Positions 1-15,000 are shown, counted from the stretch's first letter. The stretch is 64,000 nt of DNA from Glandiceps talaboti (GCF_964340395.1 NC_135566.1:12342001-12406000); one strand, 5' to 3'. Notes: generated by a model from the sequence alone, not told the origin. Translations and numbers: made by a program.

Positions 1-480
1 AAATGACCCTGCTCTTTTTTCCAAACCGTTAAGTTTTGACAATTTTTTTGGTGCATTTGAGAACACTTTCCCTAAAGTTGAGGATATGAACACAGATGTG
101 AAGAAAAAAAATTTGATCAAAAGTTATGTGACAAATGGTCAGGAAATGGCTGAACTCGTTTTTTCCAAATTGTGGAGTTTTGGCAAGTTTTGTGATGCAT
201 TTGTGAAAATTTTCCCTAAATTGTAATTTTGATGATATGAACACGTGAAGAAGAAAACTTGATCATAGGTCATGTGACAGAAAATGGTCCTGCTCTTTTT
301 TCCAAATTGTGGAGTTTTGACAAGTTTTGCGATCTTTTGCGATGCATTTGAGAATACTTTCCCAAAATTTGAGGATATGAACACAGATGTGAAGAAATGA
401 TCACAAGTAATGTGACAAGTGGTCAGTAAATGACCCTGCTCTTTTCTTGCTTAAAACCATAGTAGCTTTGTCATATTTTC
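1..480. repeat. Degenerate tandem repeat, ~135-145 bp period
   Basis: Blocks beginning TGACCCTGCTCTTTTTTCC, followed by a TTTTGACAA/TTTTGGCAAG stretch and GATATGAACAC, recur at about 4, 150, 285 and 430. They differ by substitutions and small indels. The open reading frames here share the repeat and have no recognisable protein. I read this as non-coding repeat DNA that probably continues to the left of the window. Confidence 0.75.
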
Positions 481-879
481 AGTGCCTGTATTTTGAAGAC
501 CTTTTTTTCAAAAGTTGTAATTTTCACCAAATTAGATTAGGCGAAGAGAGGACTGTGGGAAAAAAGATGGCTGACCAGGATTAGTGTACATGTATGTCAG
601 TGTTATATTTACAAATTATGAATTCTGCTTGGTTACTTGGGTGCTACTGAAAATATTTTTTTAGTCAAAATGTTACTGTAACACTTTCTTTGTCCTCATG
701 CAGCTGAACGTTAAAAAGAGATTTACATTATTCAAAAAAGTATTGCAATGTAATAAAAACAATGTATAAATTATAATAAGTACATAAATATTGGTATTAT
801 TAATGGCAAGAATATGACTAGTTTTTATATGTTCTTTTCTGTGAATTATAACAGGTTACAACTTACAACAGTCAGTTAA
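481..879. other. AT-rich intergenic stretch, nothing recognised
   Basis: No supported gene, splice pair or repeat boundary is seen. It separates the tandem repeat on the left from the duplicated segment on the right. Confidence 0.5.
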
Positions 880-1933
880 TCATTTTTGATGCAAATAATT
901 ATATTTGTAGTGTTAAATTTCAATATTAAATGGAAAGGTTACTGTGTGAATTCACCTTTATTAAAAAACTTGAACTTATGTTAAATCAGATGAAATGTGT
1001 TGGAGTTGGCATCAATCAGAACTTTGATGCTAATAGGTAGAATTGATACACATGTCTAGCTCATTGCATTAGTGTTATCTTACTAAGGCTTACATGGGAT
1101 TATTCTGTTGTGGACCAACTCTTTCTAACAACATACATGAATATGGCAACATGGAGTAGAATGACAGGAGACAGATGGGAATGGAAATTGCTGGAATAGG
1201 GCTTCACCCAACATTGGATGAATATAGCTTCGACCGACCGACCGACCATTCGCCATCCGTCCGACCGACCAACTAACCGACCGTCCATCCATCTGTTAGG
1301 GCAAATAAAAAAATAGTGTATTTCCGATAACCTGAGCAACGCTAGTTTTAAGCCCCTGACCCTAAACCTTTGGTTGCATGCAAAAAGGTAAAATGGTAAC
1401 AAAAAGTCAATAAAATAAAGTTCCGACCTACCTACCCTATTTTCTGAAGTCATGTTATAAAAAGCAAACATTTTATTTTATTTTGCCTTATTGCAGTTGT
1501 AAGGTTAGTTTGTCTGTGTATTAGATGTTAGAGAGAGATAATATATGTATGCATGCAGAAAGTACAGTGACAGTTTCACACGAAAAAAGGTGTTTGATTA
1601 CATATGTATGTTATGAACCAGAGTATACAGACTGAACAAAAAGATAGTGAACCAGATAGAGACACTCATAGTGGCAATAATAGTCTGGACATCTTCACAA
1701 AAAGTCCATGTGATGAATTAGAAACACCTGGTGATCACTCTCAACCGTCACCAACTATCATTTTGTAAATGCAGCCATTGTGACATTACCTCAATAAATG
1801 CTACCAACAACAAAAAAGATTGACATCCATTGAATAGCTATATCAGAAAATGACATTTATCAAAAAACAAAACTGATGCATGCAAACTTGTGTTCGTTGA
1901 ATATTACAGCACATGGCGTGCATTGAGTATTTG
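880..1933. repeat. Segmental duplication, copy A
   Basis: The segment from the TTAAATTTCAATATTAAATGG region through the Trp/His-poor AT-rich stretch to GCGTGCATTGAG matches 2620-3395 nearly base for base over long blocks. An extra block of about 220 bp (roughly 1430-1655) is present here and absent from copy B. A CCGA/CCGT simple repeat near 1230-1290 differs in length and motif between the copies, which suggests later slippage. No convincing protein is encoded. Confidence 0.8.
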
Positions 1934-2283
1934 AAGTGGCCATATGGATGAGGGTCAAATATTTATTTTGATTTTTAATTTGTAAAACAATTTTATCATC
2001 ATGGCTTTCTCTTGAAAATTCAACGTGAAACAACATAGACCAAATATGTGTTTGTAACTCAATACATTGCTAGAAAATGTGTGAAAAATTTGTTATTGTA
2101 CATGCAATAACAAAGATTGTACAAATTTATCAATCTTTTGCAATGTATTGAGTTACAAACAAGGACTTGCATGGTATATGTCTCGTATTGATTTTTCAAG
2201 TAGGAAGCCATGATGATAAAATTTTGTTTTATAAATGAAATATCCGAATTCAATACCCAATCCTCTTCCATATGGCCACTTTA
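1934..2283. mobile_element. Foldback MITE 'GTGGCCATATGG', full copy 1
   Basis: The left end reads AAGTGGCCATATGGATGAG and the right end reads CCATATGGCCACTTT, its reverse complement. The inverted similarity continues inward through TTGTAACTCAATACATTGC and GCAATGTATTGAGTTACAA to a centre near 2105, so each arm is roughly 170 bp. No transposase is present. Related copies lie at 3396-3738, 3804-4044 and 53559-53878, plus a single arm at 2435-2600. Confidence 0.85.
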
Positions 2284-2434
2284 GATAATAACTTTGATGT
2301 GTATTTCACACAGATGGCAAAGAAAACTATCAAAACCCTCACCCGAATGGGCTCAGTTGACTAAATATTATAAAAATGAAATAAAACCAGCTAGGAAAAG
2401 TTTATTTAATTCTGATCGTTTAGTAACGATGTTT

Positions 2435-2600
2435 AAAGTGGCCATATGGATGAGGATTTGGTATAAAACAGATTTATCGTGGATTCCGACTTGAAAAATC
2501 AATGTGAAATAATATATGCCAAGTCCTTGTTTGTAACTCAATAAATTGCAAAAGATTAATAAATGTGTAAAATCTGTGTTATTGTATGTACAATGACAAG
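2435..2600. mobile_element. Single arm of the GTGGCCATATGG foldback element
   Basis: AAAGTGGCCATATGGATGAG is followed by arm sequence down to TTGTAACTCAATAAATTGC, with no matching inverted arm after it. This is a half-element left by deletion or recombination. Confidence 0.7.
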
Positions 2601-2619
2601 CCCTACCAGTGAATTATTT

Positions 2620-3395
2620 TTGATACATTAAATCATATTTTAGTGTTAAATTTCAAAATTAAATGGAAAGGTTACTGTGTGAATTCACCTTTATTAAAAA
2701 CTTGAACCTACGTTATAAAATCATATGAAATGTGTTGGAGTTGGCATCAATCAGAACGTAGGTTGAATTGATACCCAGCTCATTATTATAGCATTAGTGT
2801 TATCTTGATAAGGCTTACATGGGATTAATCTTTTGTTGTGGACCAACTCTTTCTAACAACATACATGAATATGGCAACATGGAGTAGAATGACAGGAGAC
2901 AGATGAGATGATGGAAATTGCTGGAATAGGGCTTCACCCAACATTGGATGAATATAGCTTCGACAGACCGACCGTCCGTCCGTCCGTCCATCCATCTGCT
3001 AGACCAAATAAAAATAGTGTATTTCCGATAACCTGACCAACCTTAGTTTTAAGCCCCTGACCCTAAACCTTTGGTTGCATGCAAAAAGGTAAAATGGTAA
3101 CAAAAAGTCAATAAAATAAAGTTCCGACACTCATAGTGGCAATATTAGTTTGGACATCTTTACAGAGTCAATGTGATGAATTAGAAACATTTGGTGATCA
3201 CTCTCAACCGTCACCAACTGTCATTTTGTAAATGCAGCCATTGTGACATTACCTCAATAAATGCTACAAACAACAGAAAGGATTGGCATCCATTGAATAG
3301 CTATATAAAAAATGACATTTATAAAAAAACAAAACTGATGCATGCAAACTTGTGTTTGTTGAATATTACAGCACATGGCCTACATTGAGTATTTG
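2620..3395. repeat. Segmental duplication, copy B
   Basis: Counterpart of 880-1933, with about 220 bp missing between GTTCCGAC and ACTCATAGTGG. Like copy A it runs directly into a foldback element, so the duplicated unit included that element. Confidence 0.8.
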
Positions 3396-3738
3396 AAGTG
3401 GCCATATGAGGATCAAATATGTATTTTGATTTTTAATTTGTAAAACAATTTTATCATCATGGCTTTCTCTTGAAAATTCAACGTGAAACAACATAGACCA
3501 AATATGTGTTTGTAACTCAATACATTGCTAAAAAATGTGTGAAAAATTTGTTATTGTACATGCAATAACAAAGATTGTACAAATTTATCAATCTTTTGCA
3601 ATGTATTGAGTTACAAACAAGGAGTTGCATGGTATATGTCTCGTATTGATTTTTCAAGTAGGAAGCCATGATGATAAAATTTTGTTTTATAAATGAAATA
3701 TCCAAATTCAATACCCAATCCTCATCCATATGGCCACC
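3396..3738. mobile_element. Foldback MITE 'GTGGCCATATGG', copy 2
   Basis: Same arms as the copy at 1934-2283, ending CCATATGGCCACC at 3738. It sits at the same relative position behind duplication copy B. Confidence 0.8.
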
Positions 3739-4044
3739 AAAGCTGATGCATGCAAAATTGTGTTCGTTGAATATTACAGCACATGGCCTGCATGGATTAT
3801 TTGAAGTGGCCATATGTATGAGGATCAAATATATATTTCGGAATTTTGAGTTATAAAATAATTTTGCTGAAAAGTGTAAAAGTTTGTTATTGTACATGCA
3901 ATAACAAAGATTGTACACATTTATTGATCTTTTGCAACGTATTGAGTCTCGTATTGATTTTTCAAGTAGGGAGACATCATAAAAAAATTTTATAAATTAA
4001 AAATCCAAAATAAATACCCAATCCTCATCAATATAGTCACTTTA
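3739..4044. mobile_element. Third partial duplicate with shortened foldback element
   Basis: 3739-3803 repeats the last ~60 bp of the duplicated segment (GATGCATGCAAA...GCACATGGCCTGC). It is followed by a foldback copy from 3804 (AAGTGGCCATATGTATGAGG) to 4044 (ATATAGTCACTTT) with a large deletion in the left arm. Confidence 0.7.
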
Positions 4045-5220
4045 AAATATCTATAATTTTAAGAAAAAGCATCTGTACTTTGTGAAGATAGTCATTCAGC
4101 GACTTATACTGATTACAAATCATTCAACACAATCTAACATCTAGCTACATTTGGAAAAGCACAAGCAAGGAGAAAAAGTCAACGGCTGAATATCCACAAA
4201 ATCCAGTCTTATTTATGTTGTATATGCACACACACACTTAATGACTCAACCTTCCCCGTCCGTCGAAATGGACCAGTCCTTTATATTATATTATTATACT
4301 GCAAATGCAGTATATTCTTCGTCGTATATGTGTCAAACGGCTCCTGCGATACTCGATCGGCAAAATCATCATCACAGAGCGTAGATTTTAACCCGATTGT
4401 AAGAAAAATGAAGTAAGTCTTAAAAGCTTTTGATGTATTTTTCCCGCGAACAGTGCGTATGACAACATCACTGGAGAGAATGTTACATATATATATTTAT
4501 TCTATGTAGAAATGTCTTGATTGTCATCATTCAGCCATTTCTAGCCTCCTTCGTTGTAGCTTTTATCCCTTTGGGATTCCACTGCACTCACTTAACGTAG
4601 TAAGGTGCTGTAGACATGCATATACACGTTGTACATTTTTTTAAGTTCGTTCAATAACTGAAGTAAATTTAAATTTGCGGTCGATGACGAGCTAAAGCCA
4701 GAAGCGGTTTTCAAGGCGAACAATTATGTTACATTTAATGTAATTTCAGTAGGCCTCGGTACAGATTGATAAATCTCCGACGGATTATTGGCAACTGCTG
4801 TAATTATTGAGTGGTTTCAACTTTATTAGCCTCATTACGCTGCAAATTTGGCAATCTAAAAAGCATGCTTCTAACTCTAGTGTACTGTCTACCACGCTAT
4901 TTTATTTAATTAGACATGATAATCTCACGATATTGCAATTCTTATTTTAAACATTTCTCTGAAATAGTAAAAACTCAGACGTAGTCTGATATCAGAAAAG
5001 ACAGACAGGACCTATAGGAATGGGTGGTTTTGCAATGTAGGTATTCGGATTTGTCTATTTACAGATCATGAAATTGTAAATTACCATTTCACAGCAAATG
5101 TACAAGAAAATGAGTGAAAAGTATTTTACAGTATTAAAATTATCAAATGCAGGCACTAATGTATAGCCATAAATAGTGTGCCTGTATTTTCTTCAAATTC
5201 GGTGTGGAATGTGAAAAGTT

Positions 5221-5254
<34 letters not shown>

Positions 5255-6071
5255 GTGTGTTTTATTACAAATGAGGCCTTCAGTACGGGTGTGTGTTATG
5301 AGACCCCTAGTTTGTTGTGATGCTAAATCCATGAACATGATATCGTATATTCTTCCCCTAGTAGACTATACAAAAATCATCGCAGTTTAAAGAAACAACC
5401 ATTAATGAGCTTTCTGTAGGCATGTGAACTTGTGAAGCCTTCCCAGGCTGACGTGGTTTATGGAGCCATTGGGTGTGAAGCATTTACTGGGCATAAGCTT
5501 AAAAGTAGAACCTTGGACCGAGTGTGTACTTTTAAGTGGGAAGTAGGGCCATTTACATACTCATGGAAGTAAAGTATAAAATAGGACCTTTATGTATTTT
5601 TAAAAGGTAAATTAAGTATCCCGGTATTTTTCGTTGTATCTTTACACAACAGCAACTGCAAAATTTTCAGAAAACTGACAACCTACTGTAATAATCTGGT
5701 ATTTGACATGATTTAATATGCTTTCTTCCTTGAAATATATATAGACTTTTGAGAATGCAGAGTAGACAGAGGAAAAGATACCAAAAACTCTTGAAAACTT
5801 CAAAACCAGTTTGAAGTTTACTAGGTTGTTAGCATGTTATTAGTAGACTTCCTGAAACACGATTGTAGTCATATACTGGCGAGTAAAATCAGACTTTTAC
5901 CTTTATTTGACAATGATTTAATTGGCCGATAAAGACTAGGTAAAACAATATGGCAAATTTGAACACCCCTTGTTGTAACTGGTCTGCACAAAGGAACAGT
6001 GTGATTACATATAGGTTTTTGCATAGTGCTCTTAGCATTCTGAAGTCATGGGCTGATATGACACTAGACAC
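4045..6071. other. Intergenic DNA with one (AC)14 microsatellite
   Basis: Mostly unique AT-rich sequence. A perfect (AC)14 run occupies 5223-5250. Short reading frames around it (60-83 codons, on both strands) overlap each other or the microsatellite and show no family signature. I see no supported gene. Confidence 0.5.
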
Positions 6072-9000
6072 AGATATTACACCAGAGACAGAAAAATATA
6101 CTGATCATATATTTTTAATTGAAACATCAAAACCAACAGTTAGAACTTTGCTATGTTGTGGACCAACATTATTTTGTTTTGGAATACAGAATTCTACTTA
6201 AAAGGGTTTCTTAGCTGATCTGGCAAGTAAAACGTGTGCAAGAAGTGAAACAAATTTTGAACATGATGTTTACATAAAGTATACCCAATCCTTGTTCAGT
6301 TTATTTATTTTCCAAAAAATGTGAAAAACTGACTTCAAATGAACAATACGAAATACAGTTCCTGCACACCAAAATTTTGCAGTCTGAGTCAAAGTTGAAC
6401 TTTTTAAATAAAATGGTGTGACAGGTGAACAAAGAAATGAGTAGGTGGCCCAGAATGCCAGGTCCACTTATATTATCACTTCACATACTCCAAAGCTTCA
6501 TGGTTAGTCAGAGATTTCAATTATTGTGCAGGTACTGAGTATTTTTGTTTGGGCAATGGAAAAAAATAAATTAAATGGTACATTTCCAAGGAAAGCCAAG
6601 CATTATTTTCAGAATGTGGTCGATCAATACACTAGCTATTTGTCACAGCTGAATTTATGTATGACATGCATTGAGCCCAGGTGACAGTGTAGTGTCCATA
6701 GTTGGCAGAACTCACATGGAGTCTAAAGTAGGTTACATGATGCATTTGTATAAATAACTCTGGCCCACCCCCATCTGTCAAAAATTGTTGTGCCTTATCT
6801 CACTAACAAATTTACTTTTTTTTAAAAATAAATAAGAAAAAAGTCTGCTTACAAAGGTCAAACTCTTTCCTGTACATTACAGATTTGTCCAGTTAGTGAC
6901 TAGCTACTATCTGCATTGAAACATTTTTCCAGGAAGAGGAACATGAATCAAAATTATTCCACTGTTGTTATATTTAGGAAAGTGAGTTTAAAGTATTGAG
7001 CTTTTGAAATAAGACTGTGATAGGTTAGCAAACAAGTTACTATGTAGCCTAGGATCAATTCAACTTCCTAATACTATAGTCACCACAAAGTCACCAAAGC
7101 TTAGGCCACAGATGAGAGATTCAATTTCTGCTGTAATTTCAAATAGAAGACACAAGTCAGATTGTGTACACATTACAAGCTACAAAGTAATACTTTGGTG
7201 TGTGTATTTTCAACAGAAAAGCAGGACCATTCACACACCCTTGGTACCATGGTACAATAGAAGGCCCTGGAGTGTGATAATTTAAGTGACAAATAAGGCC
7301 ATCTACACACTCTTAGTAATATGGCAACATGACAGACCTTTGACTGTCTATTTATACATTGAAAGTTGGCCATTTATACAATCATAGTAATAATATGGCA
7401 CAATGAAAGGAGTTTGTAGTGTGTACTTTTACGAGGAAAGTTGGACATTTACACATTCAAAGTATTTTGGTAGAATGTATTTTTTAAGTTGAAAGTGGGG
7501 TCATTTAAACACTCATGGTAGTTTGGTGGAGAGAGAGACATTATTGTGTTCTGAAGTGGAAAAGTAAGAAGTCCCAGAATGTAAACAGACAAGAGGTCAA
7601 CTACAAGCTATGCAGCTTTGAACAGCAACCAATACACAATTGTAAGATGACTGATGACTCAATATATTGTTCTCACATTTGACAGCACTTCATATATGTG
7701 GTCTTGCTAGATATTAGACTTTAGGGGGATATTACACCAAACACAGAAAAAATATACTGATCACATATTTTTAATTGAAACATCAAAACCAACAGTTAGA
7801 ACTTTGCTATGTTGTGGACCAACAATGTTTTGTTTTGGAATAAAGACTTCTACTTAAAAAGGTTTCTTAGATGATCTGGCAAGTAAAACCTGTGCATGAA
7901 GTGAAAAAATGAAGTAAGAAAAGTTTCAACTTAAACTTTGAACATGATGTTCACATTAAGTATAACCAAGCCTTGTTCAGTTTATTTATTTTTCAAAAAA
8001 TGTGAAAACCTGACTTCAAATGAACAATAAGAAATACAGTTCCACCATAATACTCAGTGAAGGTTGAACTTTTTAAATAAATGATGTGATAGGTGAACAA
8101 AAAAGTGAGTATGTGGACCAGAATGCCAGGACCACTTAAATTATCACTTCACATACTCCAAAGCTTCATGGTTAGTCAGAGGTTTCAATTCTTGTGCAGG
8201 TACTGAGTATTTTTGTTTGGGCAATGGAGAAAAATGAATTAAATGGTACATTTCCAAGGAAAGCCAAGCATTATTTTCAGAATGTGGTCGATCAATACAC
8301 TAGCCCATGGTCACAGTTGAATTTATGTATGACCATGCATTGAGTCCAGGTAACGGTGTAGTGACCATATTTGGCAGAACTCACATGGTGTCTAAACTAG
8401 GTTACATGATGCATTCGTATAAATAACTCTGCCCCCCCCCCAACCTGCCAAAAATTGTTGTGCCTTATCTGACTAACACATTTACTGTGTAAAAAACAGA
8501 ATAACAAAAAATTCTGCTTACAAAGGTCAAACTCTTTCCTGTACAACAGAGATTTGTCCAGTTAGTTACTAGCTACTACCTGCATTGAAACATTTTTCCA
8601 GGAAGAGGAACATGAAGCAAAATTATTCCATTGTTGCTATATTTAGGAAAGTGAGTTTAAAGTATTGAGCTTTTGAAATAAGACTGATAGGTTAGCAAAT
8701 AAGTTACTATGGAGCCTAGTATCCATTCAAGTTCCTAATACTATGGTCACCACAAAATCACTAAAGCTCAGGCCACAGATGAGAGATTCAATTTCTGCTG
8801 TAATTTCAAATAGAAGACACAAGTCAAATTGTGTACACATTACAAGCTACAAAGTAATACTTTGGTGTGTGTATTTTCAACAGAAAAGCAGGGCCATTTA
8901 CACACCCTTGGTACCATGGTACAATAGAAGGCCCTGGAGTGTGATAATTTAAGTGACAAATAAGGCCATCTACACACTCTTAGTAATATGGCAACATGAC

Positions 9001-12000
9001 AGACCTTTGACTGTCTATTTATACATTGAAAGTTGGCCATTTATACAATCATAGTAATAATATGGCACAATGAAAGGAGTTTGTAGTGTGTACTTTTACG
9101 AGGAAAGTTGGACATTTACACATTCAAAGTATTTTGGTAGAATGTATTTTTTAAGTTGAAAGTGGGGTCATTTAAACACTCATGGTAGTTTGGTGGAGAG
9201 AGAGAGACATTATTGTGTTTTGAAGTGGAAAAGTAAGAAGTCCCAGAATGTAAACAGACAAGAGGTCAACTACAAGCTATGCAGCTTTGAACAGCAACCA
9301 ATACACAATTGTAAGATGACTGATGACTCAATATATTGTTCTCACATTTGACAGCACTTCATATATGTGGTCTTGCTAGATATTAGACTTTAGGGGGATA
9401 TTACACCAAACACAGAAAAAATATACTGATCACATATTTTTAATTGAAACATCAAAACCAACAGTTAGAACTTTGCTATGTTGTGGACCAACATTATTTG
9501 GTTTTGGAATAAAGACTTCTACTTAAAAGGGTTTCTTAGATGATCTGGCAAGTAAAACCTGTGCATGAAGTGAAAAAATGAAGTAAGAAAAGTTTCAACT
9601 TAAACTTTGAACATGATGTTCACATTAAGTATACCCAAGCCTTGTTCAGTTTATTTATTTTTCAAAAAATGTGAAAAACTGACTTCAAATGAACAATAAG
9701 AAATACAGTTCCACCATGATACTCAGTGAAGGTTGAACTTTTTAAATAAAATGGTGTGATAGGTGAACAAAAAAGTGAGTATGTGGTCCAGAATGCCAGG
9801 TCCACTTATATTATCACTTCACATACTCCAAAGCTTCATGGTTAGTCAGAGATTTCAATTATTGTGCAGGTACTGAGTATTGTTGTTTGGGCAATGGACA
9901 AAATGAATTAAATGGTACATTTCCAAGGAAAGCCATGCATTATGTTCAGAATGTGGTCGATCAATACACTAGCCCATGGTCACAGCTGAATTTATGTATG
10001 ACCATGCATTGAGTCCAGGTAACGGTGTAGTGACCATAGTTGGCAGAACTCACATGGTGTCTTAAGTAGGTTACATGATGCATTTGTATAAATAACTCTG
10101 CCCCCCCCAACCTGGCAAAAATTGTTGTGCCTTATCTGACTAACACATTTACTGTGTAAAAAACAGAATAACAAAATATTCTGCTTACAAAGGTCAAACT
10201 CTTTCCTGTACAACAGAGATTTGTCCAGTTAGTGACTAGCTACTACCTGCATTGAAACATTTTTCCAGGAAGAGGAACATGAAGCAAAATTATTCCACTG
10301 TTGCTATATTTAGGAAAGTGAGTTTAAAGTATTGTGCTTTTGAAAAAAGACTGATAGGTTAGCAAATAAGTTAGTATAGAGCCTAGTAACCATTCAAGTT
10401 CCTAATACTATGGTCACCACAAAGACACTAAAGCTCAGGCCACAGATGAGAGATTCAATTTCTGCTGTAATTTCAAATAGAAGACACAAGTCAAATTGTG
10501 AACACATTACAAGCTACAAAGTAATACTTTGGTGTGTGTATTTTCAACAGAAAGGCAGGACCATTTACACACCCTTGGTACCATGGTACAATAGAAGGCC
10601 CTGGAGTGTGATAATTTAAGTGACAAATAAGGCCATCTACACACTCTTAGTAACATTGCAACATGACAGACCTTTGACTGTCTATTTATACATTGAAAGT
10701 TGGCCATTTATACCATCATAGTAATAATATGGCACAATGAAAGGAGTTTGTAGTGTGTACTTTTACGAGGAAAGTTGGACATTTACACATTCAAAGTATT
10801 TTGGTAGAATGTATTTTTTAAGTTGAAAGTGGGGTCATTTAAACACTCATGGTAGTTTGGTGGAGAGAGAGACATTATTGTGTTCTGAAGTGAAAAAGTA
10901 AGAAGTCCCAGAATGTAAACAGACAAGAGGTCAACTACAAGCTATGCAGCTTTGAACAGCAACCAATACACAATTGTAAAATGACTGATGACTCAATATA
11001 TTGTTCTCACATTTGACAGCACTTCATATATGTGGTCTTGCTAGATATTAGACTTTAGGGGGATATTACACCAAACACAGAAAAAATATACTGATCACAT
11101 ATTTTTAATTGAAACGTCAAAACCAACAGTTAGAACTTTGCTATGTTGTGGACCAACATTATTTGGTTTTGGAATAAAGACTTCTACTTAAAAGGGATTC
11201 TTAGATGATCCTGCAAGTAAAACCTGTGCATGAAGTGAAAAAATGAAGTAAGAAAAGTTTCAACTTAAACTTTGAACATGATGTTCACATTAAGTATACC
11301 CAAGCCTTGTTCAGTTTATTTATTTTTCAAAAAATGTGAAAAACTGACTTCAAATGAACAATAAGAAATACAGTTCCACCATGATACTCAGTGAAGGTTG
11401 AACTTTTTAAATAAAATGGTGTGATAGGTGAACAAAAAAGTGAGTAGGTGGCCCAGAATGCCAGGTCCACTTATATTATCACTTCACATACTCCAAAGCT
11501 TCATGGTTAGTCAGAGATTTCAATTATTGTGCAGGTACTGAGTATTTTTGTTTGGGCAATGGAGAAAATAAATTAAATGGTACATTTCCAAGGAAGGCCA
11601 AGCATTTTTTTCAGAATGTGGTCGATCAATACACTAGCCCATGGTCACAGCTGAATTTATGTATGACCATGCATTGAGTCCAGGTAACCGTGTAGTGACC
11701 ATAGTTGGCAGAACTCACATGGAGTCTAAAGTAGGTTACATGATGCATTTGTATAAATAACTCTGCCCCCCCCCAACTGTCAAAAATTGCTGTGCCTTAT
11801 CTGACTAACATATTTACTGTGTAAAAAACTTATAACAGATTCTGCTTGCATAGGGTAAACTCTTTCCTGTACAATAGAGATTTATCCAGTTAGCAACTAG
11901 CTACTACCTGCACCAAAGCATTTTTCCAGGAAGAGGAACATGAATCAAAATTATTCCACTGTTGTTATATCTAGGAAAGTGAGTTTAAAGTATTTTGCCT

Positions 12001-15000
12001 TTGAAATAAGATTGTGATAGGTTACCAAACAAGTTAATATGTAGCCTATAATCCATTCAAGTTCCTTATACTATGGTCACCACAAAGTCACCAAAGCTCA
12101 GACCACAGATAAGATAGTCAATTTCTGCTGTAATTTTAAATAGAAGACAATACAAGCTATGATGTGTGTATTTTCAACAGAAAAGCAGGGCCATTTACAC
12201 ACCCTTGGTACCATGGTACAATAGAAGGCCCTGGAGTGTGATAATTTAAGTGACAAATAAGGCCATCTACACACTCTTAGTAATATTGCAACATGACAGA
12301 CCTTTGACTGTCCATTTATACATTGAAAGTTGGCCATTTATACAATCATAGTAATAATATGGCACAATGAAAGGAGTTTGTAGTGTGTACTTTTACGAGG
12401 AAAGTTGAGCATTTACACATTCATAGTATTTTGGTAGAATGTATTTTTTAAAGTTTAACATGGGGTCATTTAAACACTTATGGTAATTTGGTAGAGAGGG
12501 AGACATTATTGTGTTTTGAAGTGGAAAAGTAGGAAGTCCCAGAATGTAAACAGACAAGAGGTCAACTACAGGCTATGCAGCTTTGAACAGCAACCAAAAA
12601 AATGAATTAAATGGTACATTTCCAAGGAAAGCCATGTATTATTTTCAGAATGTGGTCGATCGATACACTAGCCCATGGTCACAGCTAAATTTATGTATGA
12701 CCATGCATTGAGCCCAGGTGACGGTGTAGTGACCATAGTTGGCAGAACTCACATGGAGTCTAAAGTAGGTTACATGATGCATTTGTATAAATAAGTCTGC
12801 CCCCCCCCCCTCATCTGCCAAAAATTATTGTGCCTTATGTGACTAACAAATTTACTTTGTAAAAAACTTAATAACAAAAAAATTCTGCTTACAAAGGTCA
12901 AACTCTTTCCTGTACAACAGAGATTTGTCCAGTTAGTGACTAGCTACTACCTGCATTAAAACATTTTTCCAGGAAGAGGAACATGAATCAAAATTATCCC
13001 ATTGCTGTTATATTTAGGAAAGTGAGTTTAAAGTATTGTGTTTATGAATTAAGACTGTGATAGGTTAGCAAACAAGTTAGTATGGAGCCCAGTATCCATT
13101 CAAGTTCCTTATACTATGGTCACCACAAAGTCACTAAAGCTCAGGCCACAGATGAGAGATTCAATTTCTGCTGTAATTTCAAATAGAAGACACAAGTCAA
13201 ATTGTGTACACATTACAAGCTACAAAGTAATACTTTGGTGTGTGTATTTTCAACAGAAAAGCAGGGCCATTCACACACCCTTGGTACCATGGTACAATAG
13301 AAGGCCCTGGAGTGTGATAATTTAAGTGACAAATAAGGCCATCTACACACTCTTAGTAATATGGCAACATGACAGACCTTTGACTGTTCATTTATACATT
13401 GAAAGTTGGCCATTCATATAATCATAGTAATAATATGGCACAATGAAAGGAGTTTGTAGTGTGTACTTATGAGGAAAGTTGAACATTTACACATTCATAG
13501 TATTTTGGTAGAATGTATTTTTTAAAGTTTAACATGGGGTCATTTAAACACTCATGGTAATTTGGTAGAGAGGGAGACATTATTGTGTTCTGAAGTGGAA
13601 AAGTAGGAAGTCCCAGAATGTAAACAGACAAGAGGTCAACTACAGGCTATACAGCTTTGAACAGCAACCAAAAAAATGAATTAAATGGTACATTTCCAAG
13701 GAAAGCCATGTATTATTTTCAGAATGTGGTTGATCGACACACTAGCCCATGGTCACAGCTAAATTTATGTATGACCATGCATTGAGCCCAGGTGACGGTG
13801 TAGTGACCATAGTTGGCAGAACTCACATGGAGTCTAAAGTAGGTTACATGATGCATTTGTATAAATAACTCTCCCCCCCCCCTCATCTGCCAAAAATTAT
13901 TGTGCCTTTTGTGACTAACAAATATACTTTTCAAAAAACTTAATAACAAAAAATTCTGCTTACAAAGGTCAAACTCTTTCCTGTACAACAGAGATTTGTC
14001 CAGTTAGTGACTAGCTACTACCTGCATTAAAACATTTTTCCAGGAAGAGGAACATGAATCAAAATTATTCCATTGTTGTTATATTTAGGAAAGTGAGTTT
14101 AAAGTATTGTGCTTTTGAAATAAGACTGTGATAGGTTAGCAAACAATTTACTATGGAGCCCAGTATCCATTCAAGTTCCTTATACTATGGTCACCACAAA
14201 GTCACCAAAGCTCAGGCCACAGATGAGAGATTCAATTTCTGCTGTAATTTCAAATAGAAGACACAAATAAGTCAAATCATGTACACAATACAAGCTACAA
14301 AGTAATACCCTGGTGTGTGTATTTTCAACAGAAAAGCAGGGCCATTTACACACCCTTTGTACCGTGGTCAAATGGAAGTCCCTGGAGTGTGATAATTTAA
14401 GTGACAAATAAGGCCATCTACACACTCTTAGTAATATGGCAACATGACAGACCTTTGACTGTCCATATATGCATTGAAAGTTGGCCATTTATACAATCAT
14501 AGTAATAATATGGCACAATGAAAGGAGTTTGTAGTGTGTACTTATGAGGAAAGTTGAACATTTACACATTCATAGTATTTTGGTAGAATGTATTTTTTAA
14601 AGTTTAACATGGGGTCATTTAAACACTTATGGTAATTTGGTAGAGAGGGAGACATTATTGTGTTCTGAAGTGGAAAAGTAGGAAGTCCCAGAATGTAAAC
14701 AGACAAGAGGTCAACTACAGGCTATGCAGCTTTGAACAGCAACCAAAAAAATGAATTAAATGGTACATTTCCAAGGAAAGCCATGTATTATTTTCAGAAT
14801 GTGGTTGATCGACACACTAGCCCATGGTCACAGCTAAATTTATGTATGACCATGCATTGAGCCCAGGTGACGGTGTAGTGACCATAGTTGGCAGAACTCA
14901 CATGGAGTCTAAAGTAGGTTACATGATGCATTTGTATAAATAACTCTCCCCCCCCCCTCATCTGCCAAAAATTATTGTGCCTTTTGTGACTAACAAATAT

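Noticed and set aside
1100-1471. 123-codon minus-strand frame
   Set aside because: Spans a CCGA simple repeat inside the duplicated segment and is broken in copy B.
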